Positions 1 through 5,811 of a stretch of 7,776 bases of DNA are shown piece after piece. The stretch is from Phycisphaerae bacterium. GTDB taxonomy: Bacteria > Planctomycetota > Phycisphaerae > SM23-33. A program made the translations under genes and the position numbers. Positions within the stretch are counted from its first letter, which is position 1. Each line of letters opens with the position of its first letter. The notes below the pieces were generated by a model, which was given only the letters and a program-made list of their open reading frames with translations, searched no databases and had not been told where the DNA came from. Location: the NCBI GenBank assembly GCA_030628445.1, contig DAOVQV010000059.1:1-7776 (forward strand). Direction: 5' to 3'.

Positions 1-1743
1 CGAACATGGTGCCCGAAAAGACTGCGCTGGGATGTAGCTGCCCCCTACAACGGCGCTGCCGAGCTCGCCAGGGAACTGCGAACATCCCCTCTGATTGCAC
101 AGATCCTCCACAATCGCGGCAGCAGCGACGTCGCGACGGCCCAGGCGTTCCTGACCCCAAAGCTTTCCGACCTGCTCGACCCAGAGGAGCTTCCCGGCAC
201 GGCCGCCGCCGCACAGCGAATCGCCCAGGCTATCAAAGCCAAGCAGCGCATCGTCATCTACGGCGATTACGACGTGGACGGAATCGCCAGCGTGGCGATC
301 CTGCACGCCTGCATCCGGACACTGGGCGCCGAAGCCCATTTCTATGTCCCGCACCGGCTGGAGGAAGGTTACGGCGTAAACGCCCGGGCCGTCGAGAAGC
401 TCATCCACCGTGGGATGGACTTGCTGATAACGGTCGACTGCGGGATAAGCGCCACCGAGCCGCTCCGCGCTGCGGGCGAGGCCGGAGTGGATGTGATCAT
501 CACTGACCACCACAACCCACCGCAGGACCTACCACCCGCCTGCGCCGTGGTCCACCCGGCGATCCCGCCCGGGGGTTATCCCAATCCCGACTTGTCCGGG
601 GCGGGCGTGGCCTTTAAGCTCGCCTGGGAGGTGGCCCGGACCGTCAGCGGCCAGTCGCGACTGGACGAGCCGATGCGGAACTTCCTGCTTGATGCGACGG
701 GATTGGCGGCACTGGGGACTATCGCCGACGTCGTCCCGCTTGTAGGTGAGAACCGCGTGTTGGCGACATACGGTCTGCGCGGGCTGGCCGGAACCGACCA
801 CGTGGGACTGCGGGCGCTGATCCACTCGGCAGGGCTGAGGAACGAGAAACTGGACGCCTACCACGTAGGTTTCCTGCTTGCCCCTCGGCTCAACGCGGCT
901 GGGAGGATGGGCCACGCCCGCCTGGCGGTGGAACTGCTGACCGATGCGAGCCCCCAGCGGGCCAAACAAATCGCCGAGCTGCTGGGTAAGGCAAATACTC
1001 AAAGGCAACAGGTCGAAAAGGCAACCACCACCGAGGCCGTTCAGATGGTCCGGTCGCGCGGGCTGGACTCACCGGAGAATCGCGCGATCGTGCTGGCCTC
1101 GGACGAATGGCACGGCGGGGTGATCGGTATCGTCGCATCAAGGCTGGTCGAGCGGTTCGGCCGGCCTGCAATCCTTATCGCAATAAACGCAGAAGGGGTC
1201 GGTCAGGGTTCGGGGCGAAGCATACCCGGATTCCACATGCGAGACGCACTGGCCGCTTGCTCGAAACATTTGACGGTCTTCGGTGGACACGCCATGGCCG
1301 GGGGACTGCGGATTGACCAAGCAAACATCGATGCATTCGACGGCGATTTTTGCTCTTACGCCGCCGGGCACATCGACGAGGCCCAAATGACCCCCTCTCT
1401 GCGGATCGACGCTGAAACAACAGTGGAGAAGCTCAGCTATGACGTGGTCAGGCGTATCGGCGCACTGGCGCCGTTTGGGCGGGGGAATCCGGCACCTGTC
1501 GTAGCGATTCGCCGGTGCAATGTCTTGACGGGGCCCAAGCGCATCGGTCGCAACGGGCAGACCGTGACCATGCTGCTGGGACAAAACGGAGCAAGCATCC
1601 GGGCGGTGGGGTTTGGGATGGGGGATCTGGCGGATCTGCTTGTGGGGGTAAGGGAGGTAGACGTCGCAGCCGAGCCGTGCCTGAACTGCTTCAACGGCAA
1701 GACGACCGCGGAGCTAAAGCTGCAAGATGTGGTCTGGGACTAA
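1..1743 (+). CDS. recJ: Single-stranded-DNA-specific 5'-3' exonuclease RecJ (5' end outside window)
   Basis: RecJ degrades single-stranded DNA 5' to 3' in recombination (RecFOR pathway), mismatch repair and base excision repair; it is a cytoplasmic, metal-dependent DHH phosphoesterase. The frame is open from base 1, giving 580 visible residues, close to the family's usual size. Residues 15-60 (LAREL, HNRGSSD, FLTPKLSDLLDP) match the RecJ N-terminus, so only a few codons are probably missing. Visible motifs, in residues counted from base 1: YGDYDVDG at 87-94 (metal-binding aspartates), VDCG at 145-148, TDHH at 168-171 (the DHH signature), and GTIADVVPL around D243. The DHHA1 domain follows, with GSGRSIPGFH near 403-412 and GGHAMAGG at 428-435, then an OB-like C-terminal segment ending in a FNGKTTAELKL stretch. 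A GTG at 274 is not the start, because it cuts motif I in half. No in-frame ATG, GTG or TTG exists upstream of it in the window. All catalytic motifs are intact. The stop is TAA. Confidence 0.97.
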   Translation, partial: RTWCPKRLRWDVAAPYNGAAELARELRTSPLIAQILHNRGSSDVATAQAFLTPKLSDLLDPEELPGTAAAAQRIAQAIKAKQRIVIYGDYDVDGIASVAILHACIRTLGAEAHFYVPHRLEEGYGVNARAVEKLIHRGMDLLITVDCGISATEPLRAAGEAGVDVIITDHHNPPQDLPPACAVVHPAIPPGGYPNPDLSGAGVAFKLAWEVARTVSGQSRLDEPMRNFLLDATGLAALGTIADVVPLVGENRVLATYGLRGLAGTDHVGLRALIHSAGLRNEKLDAYHVGFLLAPRLNAAGRMGHARLAVELLTDASPQRAKQIAELLGKANTQRQQVEKATTTEAVQMVRSRGLDSPENRAIVLASDEWHGGVIGIVASRLVERFGRPAILIAINAEGVGQGSGRSIPGFHMRDALAACSKHLTVFGGHAMAGGLRIDQANIDAFDGDFCSYAAGHIDEAQMTPSLRIDAETTVEKLSYDVVRRIGALAPFGRGNPAPVVAIRRCNVLTGPKRIGRNGQTVTMLLGQNGASIRAVGFGMGDLADLLVGVREVDVAAEPCLNCFNGKTTAELKLQDVVWD

Positions 1744-1749
1744 GGGCCT

Positions 1750-2655
1750 CTAAGCTGGGGCTTCATCAGACGACGGCGACGCCTTTGTGGCGCGTAGCAG
1801 CCGCAGGGACGCAGTAACAGGTCCCGAAAGCGTATACGCCATCGTCAGGACCGCCAGTGTCACAAAAGGCTGCCAAATCGCAGCCAGCGCCAGCAACACC
1901 AGCTTTACCAGATACCCAAACGGGCGCCTCCCACGGATGTACTGGTTGACCAGATGGGGGTAGCGAAAACGGCTGACCATAAGCAGCGCGGTACCTAAGG
2001 TAACGACCGGTAAGGTTATACTGACTGCGGCCAGTATCCACGGGCTCGACTGCCACCCCCGCTCAATCTGCGTCAGGTGCCCGAATAGCAGGACCATCCC
2101 GCCGACGGTCGCCGCAGCGCCTGGGGTGGGCAGCCCGCGGAAGTCCATGTGGGCTGATTCGTCCGGCTCGGATTCCACGTTAAACCGCGCCAACCTGAGG
2201 GCCGCACAGGCCACGTAGACACCCGCTGCGCACCACACCACGCGCTCCACGGCGAGGTAGCTTTCCAGAAAGCTGACTCGCTGCACCTGCCCTCGCAGAA
2301 CCATCACCACCGTCGCGAGCATAAGCACAGCCGGTCCGACACCGAAGCTGATCATATCACAGAGACTGTCCAACTGGGCCCCGAAGTCGCTCGTCCGCCG
2401 AGTCATCCGCGCCAGCCGCCCGTCCAGCATGTCGCAAACCATCGCGACAAAAATCAGCCAGGCCGCCACTGCAAGGTTCCGCATGTTGGCAGAGCCCAAG
2501 GCATCCTTAGTCGCAAAGTGAATCGCCCCGAACCCGGCCAGGCCGTTTGAGAGGGTAAACAGCGCCGGGAGCATGGACGTGCTGCGGAGGATTCGCCGCC
2601 TTCCGCGCCGTGGTTCAGCTTTTGGGGTTCTAGGTTGTCTCAGCCTACGAATCAT
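1750..2655 (-). CDS. pssA: CDP-diacylglycerol-serine O-phosphatidyltransferase (phosphatidylserine synthase)
   Basis: This integral-membrane enzyme joins CDP-diacylglycerol and L-serine to make phosphatidylserine, releasing CMP. The CDP-alcohol phosphatidyltransferase signature D-x2-DG-x2-AR-x8-G-x3-D-x3-D is complete. Counting from the ATG at 2655, the aspartates are D75, D78, D96 and D100. Further family landmarks are LFTLSNGLAGF near 32-42, the stretch ALRLARFNVE near 151-160, and RGLPTPGAAA at 173-182. Several hydrophobic helices run from about residue 60 to 280. The N-terminus is strongly basic (many Arg before residue 25), as expected for a cytoplasmic leader. I chose the ATG at 2655 (301 aa). 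A TTG at 2679 would add 8 residues. Neither has a good ribosome binding site, and the start overlaps the end of psd by 11 bp, which fits translational coupling. The stop TAG lies 6 bp from the convergent recJ stop. Confidence 0.93.
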   Translation of the reverse strand: MIRRLRQPRTPKAEPRRGRRRILRSTSMLPALFTLSNGLAGFGAIHFATKDALGSANMRNLAVAAWLIFVAMVCDMLDGRLARMTRRTSDFGAQLDSLCDMISFGVGPAVLMLATVVMVLRGQVQRVSFLESYLAVERVVWCAAGVYVACAALRLARFNVESEPDESAHMDFRGLPTPGAAATVGGMVLLFGHLTQIERGWQSSPWILAAVSITLPVVTLGTALLMVSRFRYPHLVNQYIRGRRPFGYLVKLVLLALAAIWQPFVTLAVLTMAYTLSGPVTASLRLLRATKASPSSDEAPA

Positions 2656-3328
2656 CGGTTTGGAGACGTTCGGTTTCAATCAAGATTGTCTTACCGGCAC
2701 GGACCTTGCTTGCGATCTGAACGCAAACCCGTCCGACGAGTTCGTCCGGGACCATCAGCTCAAGGCGCGATCCGAACTTTATCATCCCAATCCGCTGGCC
2801 CCGATGCAATCTCTGTTCTTCGGTGATGTCGGTTACGATCCTGCGAGCGAGGAGCCCGGCCACCTGTCGAACGGCGATCGGAAACTCCCGCCCGGCGTGG
2901 TTGTACCGCAGACGAATGGTGGTCGAGGCGTTCCGTTCGGACGCGTTGGGATCTCTGGCATCCAGGAACAGGCCGCCGCGGCGGGTGATCGAGACGACGA
3001 CGGCGTCTGCGGGGCTGCGGTTGACGTGCACGTCGAAGATGCTCATGAAAATCCCTACTCGCACACCGTCGCAACCCAATGGACCTTCCGGGCCGATGTT
3101 TGTGATGTCGGTGACGCGCCCATCGGCCGGGCTTACGAACAGACCCGCCTCGGTCGGAACCTGGCGGTCCGGGTCACGGAAGAACAATACCACCCATACC
3201 CACACCACCACCGGAAGCACGACCGCGGGCCAGAACAGAATCGCCAACACCACGCACAATCCGCCGGCGATAACCGTTGCAACACCCACCTCCCGCCAGC
3301 CGTATTTAGTCAACTTAAAGCCCAACAT
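2645..3328 (-). CDS. psd: Phosphatidylserine decarboxylase proenzyme (short form)
   Basis: Psd decarboxylates phosphatidylserine to phosphatidylethanolamine. It is made as a proenzyme that cleaves itself at a Gly-Ser bond, leaving a pyruvoyl cofactor on the small alpha subunit. At 227 aa this is the short bacterial/archaeal-type form. Residues 12-50 are very hydrophobic (one or two membrane helices), followed by FFRDPDR. Conserved elements are SPADGRV at 66-72 (D69), FDVHVNRSP at 98-106 (H101) and the cleavage site KFGSR at 184-188, with G186-S187 the predicted scissile bond, giving an alpha chain of about 41 residues. D69, H101 and S187 fit the Asp-His-Ser triad known in this family. The ATG has an unusually close Shine-Dalgarno (AAAGGAG, 2 nt away). 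The downstream, overlapping pssA makes its substrate, so the two form a phosphatidylethanolamine operon. The stop is TAG. Confidence 0.95.
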   Translation of the reverse strand: MLGFKLTKYGWREVGVATVIAGGLCVVLAILFWPAVVLPVVVWVWVVLFFRDPDRQVPTEAGLFVSPADGRVTDITNIGPEGPLGCDGVRVGIFMSIFDVHVNRSPADAVVVSITRRGGLFLDARDPNASERNASTTIRLRYNHAGREFPIAVRQVAGLLARRIVTDITEEQRLHRGQRIGMIKFGSRLELMVPDELVGRVCVQIASKVRAGKTILIETERLQTDDS

Positions 3329-3330
3329 CG

Positions 3331-3337
3331 CTCCTTT
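3331..3337 (-). promoter_or_regulatory. Ribosome binding site of psd, short spacing
   Basis: On the minus strand AAAGGAG sits just before the psd ATG with only two bases (CG) between. The sequence is a strong Shine-Dalgarno match, but the spacing is shorter than the usual 5-9 nt. The second codon is TTG, which would lie 5 nt from the motif. Initiation there cannot be excluded, though it would change the protein by only one residue. Confidence 0.55.
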
Positions 3338-3355
3338 GCCAACTCAGATATATGC

Positions 3356-3383
3356 ATCCTAACCCACTGGAAGGCTAGAGCAA
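3356..3383 (-). promoter_or_regulatory. Possible sigma70-like promoter for psd-pssA
   Basis: Read on the minus strand, TTGCTC (3383-3378) and TAGGAT (3361-3356) are separated by 16 bp and precede the psd start by about 27 bp. The -35-like hexamer falls inside the end of the palindromic element at 3376-3532. An alternative -10-like CATATA lies at 3354-3349. Both matches are partial and were judged by eye, so this is a candidate only. Confidence 0.2.
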
Positions 3384-3532
3384 TTTAAGTTTCATCTGTC
3401 GCATTCATGCTGGCTGCGGCTTCGTCTGGCTGCTTCGGCCTGCATCGATCCCGACGGGACCTGCTTCGGCCTCCTTGCCAGCCTTGTCCTCGCCGATGCC
3501 TGAATACGACATCTAAATCTTGAAGTGCTCTA
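3376..3532. mobile_element. MITE-like palindromic element, TA-bounded (possible IS630/Tc1-mariner derivative)
   Basis: The 157-bp stretch is an imperfect palindrome centred on base 3454 within TCCCGACGGGA. The left end TAGAGCAATTTAAG and the inverted right end TAGAGCACTTCAAG align without gaps, with about 27 of the outer 35 bases identical. Beyond the outermost TA on each side the similarity stops. This gives the architecture TA-GAGCA...TGCTC-TA, expected of an element inserted at and duplicating TA, as IS630/Tc1-mariner transposases do. GCTGGC at 3409-3414 pairs with GCCAGC at 3477-3482 inside. No transposase or credible reading frame fits in it, so it would be non-autonomous. It sits between psd and the lipoprotein gene, 47 bp from the psd start. 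Alternatives are a structured RNA or a REP/BIME-like intergenic repeat. The symmetry is seen directly; mobility is inferred. Confidence 0.55.
3430..3472. repeat. 12-bp direct repeat pair inside the palindromic element
   Basis: CTGCTTCGGCCT occurs at 3430-3441 and again at 3461-3472, 31 bp apart and flanking the palindrome centre. The first copy, with the preceding GG, can form a small GGC/GCC hairpin around TTCG. Two perfect 12-mers this close suggest an internal duplication within the element. Confidence 0.7.
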
Positions 3533-3623
3533 AATTGAACTAATTGAGTGTCATAGGCGGGTTTGACGGGGTGTTGGGGGCCCGCAGATAGTGGGGGAGC
3601 TCTTACGTCGGTGCAAGAGGCCG

Positions 3624-3659
3624 TTGGGTGGCGATGAGAACTGTCCACCCGCCGCCCAA
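3624..3659 (-). terminator. GC-rich hairpin, possible transcription end of the lipoprotein gene
   Basis: TTGGGTGGCG at 3624-3633 pairs with CGCCGCCCAA at 3650-3659, a 10-bp stem with one mismatch (G-U in one transcript orientation) around a 16-nt loop. It lies 57 bp beyond the lipoprotein stop. No T-tract follows on the minus strand, so it is not a textbook intrinsic terminator. Confidence 0.35.
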
Positions 3660-3672
3660 AGGGATAACTCTG

Positions 3673-3701
3673 CGCCGACGGACAAATGGACCGGCTCGGC
3701 G
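3673..3701 (-). terminator. Hairpin just after the lipoprotein stop codon
   Basis: CGCCGA at 3673-3678 pairs with TCGGCG at 3696-3701, and an inner CGG/CCG can extend the stem past a two-base bulge. The hairpin begins 14 bp after the TAG stop on the minus strand, the usual place for a 3'-end structure. It lacks a following T-run, so it may act only as an RNA-stabilising 3' stem. Confidence 0.35.
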
Positions 3702-3715
3702 GCGTTGTAGGGTCG

Positions 3716-4921
3716 CTATTCGATGGCTAGGTCAGTGCCCTCTATCGGGACCGTGTCAACGATAAATGGTCCGGTATCCCCCAGGGGAACCTTCTGACCT
3801 GCTTCGTTGATCCCCACAATTCGCAGCCTGCAGCGCTTCGAGATGACCTGCGGGACGATCCAGGTCACCGACTCGTCCGGCTTGATGTCCGAAGCAACGG
3901 TCCGCCAGATGCGCCCGTCGTTGCTGGAAAAATGCAGTTCGAGCGTCTCATACTGGGGGGCCGATTCAGGCATCCAAGCTAGGATTCGGGTAGTCCCGCC
4001 GCGAAGCAAAGCGCCGCTGCGCGGCCAGCCGGGCTTGGCGCCTGGCTCGCCGCCGGCCTGTCTGACCAAATCAGGCGGAGCGGGCTGCAGCATCTCCTTA
4101 CGCGTTGGGGAGCCTTCCATCCCGGCAATCTGAAGGACGTCCGTCAGTCCCACACCGACATTGCCGGCCTTATCGGACGCCTCTATGCGGAACCGCAACC
4201 CAGCGTCCGTGACGGCTTCTTCGGGAATCTGAATTTCCATGCTTCCCAGTTCCGGCAGCGTCTCCGGCCAGCGGCTCCAGACGATGTTATGCGGGAACTT
4301 GGCGTAGCAGACACCCAATTGGATAGATTCGCTGTCCAGGTTCGTATCCCCCACGCCCCAGGACAGGGTGACGGTATCGCCGACCTCGTAAATGTGCGGG
4401 ACCTTCACCTTCTTGCCGCTCTCCGTCTCGACGGTCTCCCATGGGGGCGGATCGACGTCCAGCTCGATGGCCGGTGGGCTCGTATCAACTATGTAAATCC
4501 GATGAGGCTGACCAGGCGGGACCTCCGCCACGCCTTGGCCCGGCCCGACAAACCGTATCCAATGCCATCCGTCGTGATCCGCCTTGAACAGAAAGTGCGT
4601 CTGTTCCGTGCCGAAATACCCAACTCTTTCCCAGTTGGTCCCTTCGTCCTGGGAACACCAGACGGCGATTCGCGGTACGCCGTTGAGCTGATACCCGCTC
4701 GGATGGCGAGCGAAGAAGTAGTCCTTGTTGGTGTAGTAGACGCCGATGTTGTCTGCGACGGTCTCGATAAGCTCAAGTTCTTCGGCGGGTCGATAGTAGA
4801 TCGGCGCATCGTAGGTCCAGGGAGGCAGATCAGACTGGGGGTTCCAACTCGGGTTCTCGTCGGCCTGCTGGCAGCCCACCAGCAGAGCAACAGCGAACGC
4901 TAGCCATATCGTCCAACGCAT
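3716..4921 (-). CDS. Lipoprotein with Asp-box-like, beta-sandwich-like modules; function unknown
   Basis: I do not recognise the family. From the ATG at 4921 the protein is 401 aa and begins with a lipoprotein signal: MRWT, a hydrophobic run, then the lipobox L14-V15-G16-C17. Gln at +2 gives no inner-membrane retention signal, so it probably ends in an envelope membrane facing the periplasm or outside. After a Pro-rich linker come about three beta-sandwich-like modules. Module 1 (about 80-148) has an Asp-box-like SQDEGTNW at 90-97 and ends IVDTSPP. Module 2 (about 175-265) contains ASDKAGNVG, typical of bacterial Ig-like domains. Module 3 (about 305-391) has SSNDGRIW at 332-339 and ends FIVDTVP. 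Modules 1 and 3 look like copies. No catalytic residues are evident, so a binding or structural role is more likely than sialidase activity. An ATG at 4972 would add 17 residues, but they would spoil the signal peptide. The stop is TAG. Confidence 0.85.
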   Translation of the reverse strand: MRWTIWLAFAVALLVGCQQADENPSWNPQSDLPPWTYDAPIYYRPAEELELIETVADNIGVYYTNKDYFFARHPSGYQLNGVPRIAVWCSQDEGTNWERVGYFGTEQTHFLFKADHDGWHWIRFVGPGQGVAEVPPGQPHRIYIVDTSPPAIELDVDPPPWETVETESGKKVKVPHIYEVGDTVTLSWGVGDTNLDSESIQLGVCYAKFPHNIVWSRWPETLPELGSMEIQIPEEAVTDAGLRFRIEASDKAGNVGVGLTDVLQIAGMEGSPTRKEMLQPAPPDLVRQAGGEPGAKPGWPRSGALLRGGTTRILAWMPESAPQYETLELHFSSNDGRIWRTVASDIKPDESVTWIVPQVISKRCRLRIVGINEAGQKVPLGDTGPFIVDTVPIEGTDLAIE

Positions 4922-4928
4922 TTGACTA

Positions 4929-4934
4929 TCCTTT
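4929..4934 (-). promoter_or_regulatory. Ribosome binding site fixing the lipoprotein start
   Basis: AAAGGA on the minus strand, 7 nt before the ATG at 4921, supports that start over the in-frame ATG at 4972. It also places the lipobox cysteine at residue 17, a normal signal-peptide length. Confidence 0.65.
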
Positions 4935-5018
4935 CCGTGGACGCATCTACCGTCGTAACGAAACAGATACATGCCTCTTATCGGCAGAATCTAGGGGCGA
5001 GATATGATTAATTTGCCG

Positions 5019-5798
5019 CTACTTGAGGTACTCGAATGCGCGCTGAAACAGGTCCAGTCCGTCGGGACGGTCCACGCCGCCACGAGTCCATTGGGGGTGA
5101 TGGGTGATGTGGATGAATCGCTCCGGGTGAGGCATGAGGCCCATGACGTGGCCTGTGGGGTCGCAGATCCCGGCGATGTCGTCCACACTCCCGTTGGGGT
5201 TGACCGGATAACCGCCCTCTGTGCCATCGGCATCGACGTAGCGGACAGCCACCTGGTCGCCCTCCTTCAAGGCACCCAGGATCTGCTCATCACGCGGTAT
5301 GAACTTACCCTCGCCGTGGGCGATCGGGAGGGAAATCTGCTCCCCGGCCGGGAGGAACACGCATTTTTCGGATTCAGCGCGCAGATGGACCCACCGGGCC
5401 TCAAATCGGCCCGAATCGTTCCAACCCAGCGTCGCGTCGCGATTGGCTAGCTCGGGGGAGACCTTCGCCCAGGGCAGCAAGCCGCTCTTGAGAAGCACCT
5501 GGAAACCGTTGCATATCCCCAACACCAACTTCTCCGCCGCGACAAACTCATTCAACGGCCCGGCCAGGCGAGCAAGCATCTGATTGGCTAGAATCTTCCC
5601 GGCGCCAACGTCATCCCCGTAGCTGAACCCCCCCGGGACGACGAGAAACTGCACCTGTCCCAACATCGCAGGGTCTTCCATCAGGCGGAAGATGTGCACG
5701 CGATCGGGGGCAAAGCCGGCCTTGTTAAGCGCAAAGGCCGTCTCCCGGTCGCAGTTGGTCCCCGCCGCTCGTAGTACCAAAGCCCTGGGCTGTGCCAT
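5019..5798 (-). CDS. purQ: Phosphoribosylformylglycinamidine synthase, glutaminase subunit PurQ
   Basis: PurQ hydrolyses glutamine and passes ammonia to PurL (with PurS) to convert FGAR to FGAM, the fourth step of purine synthesis, in the cytoplasm. From the ATG at 5798 it is 259 aa, a little longer than the roughly 230-aa Bacillus-type subunit. Class I glutamine amidotransferase hallmarks are intact: N-terminal AAGTNCDRET near 11-20, the oxyanion-region motif GGFSYGDDVGAGK at 56-68, the nucleophile C96 in LGICNGFQ, PIAHGEGKF at 158-166, and H224/E226 in GLMPHPER. The start is set by GAGG five bases upstream and by the family N-terminus. The frame stays open for 33 more codons, but those overlap the preceding gene. 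It follows the lyase-like gene by 13 bp, suggesting co-transcription. purL and purS are not in the window. The stop is TAG. Confidence 0.97.
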   Translation of the reverse strand: MAQPRALVLRAAGTNCDRETAFALNKAGFAPDRVHIFRLMEDPAMLGQVQFLVVPGGFSYGDDVGAGKILANQMLARLAGPLNEFVAAEKLVLGICNGFQVLLKSGLLPWAKVSPELANRDATLGWNDSGRFEARWVHLRAESEKCVFLPAGEQISLPIAHGEGKFIPRDEQILGALKEGDQVAVRYVDADGTEGGYPVNPNGSVDDIAGICDPTGHVMGLMPHPERFIHITHHPQWTRGGVDRPDGLDLFQRAFEYLK

Positions 5799-5803
5799 GT
5801 CGA

Positions 5804-5807
5804 CCTC
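5804..5807 (-). promoter_or_regulatory. Ribosome binding site fixing the purQ start
   Basis: GAGG on the minus strand lies 5 nt before the ATG at 5798, inside the 13-bp gap after the lyase-like gene. It supports the 259-aa PurQ rather than a longer form overlapping the upstream gene. Confidence 0.65.
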
Positions 5808-5811
5808 GATG

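Larger units (their letters stand above)
3329..3715. other. Intergenic region without a supported gene
   Basis: These 387 bases separate the psd start from the lipoprotein gene stop. They contain the palindromic element (3376-3532), a candidate psd promoter and ribosome binding site at the left, and two hairpins at the right (3624-3659 and 3673-3701). A minus-strand reading frame at 3385-3648 (87 codons) crosses both the palindrome and unique flanking DNA, shows no recognisable domain and is low in complexity (Arg-rich), so I do not call it a gene. Bases 3533-3623 show nothing beyond a short AATTGA repeat. Confidence 0.7.

Noticed and set aside
274..1743. recJ starting at the GTG at 274
   Set aside because: This start cuts the YGDYDVDG metal-binding motif in half. 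The same frame upstream reads as a normal RecJ N-terminus and is open to base 1.
1752..1763. Small AAGC/GCTT hairpin near the recJ-pssA junction as a shared terminator
   Set aside because: The stem is only 4 bp, lies inside the pssA coding end and has no T-tract on either strand.
2573..3388. 271-codon plus-strand reading frame opposite pssA and psd
   Set aside because: It lies antisense to two genes with complete family motifs, its translation resembles no family, and it is explained by GC-rich codon structure.
3385..3648. 87-codon minus-strand frame in the intergenic region
   Set aside because: It runs through the palindromic element into unique flank, is Arg-rich without a recognisable domain, and I see no supporting ribosome binding site.
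4922..4972. 17-residue N-terminal extension of the lipoprotein
   Set aside because: It would put charged and polar residues ahead of a complete lipoprotein signal peptide, and the ATG at 4921 has its own ribosome binding site.
4922..5018. Terminator or promoter between purQ and the lipoprotein gene
   Set aside because: I found no convincing stem-loop with a T-run and no clear -35/-10 pair in these 97 bases.
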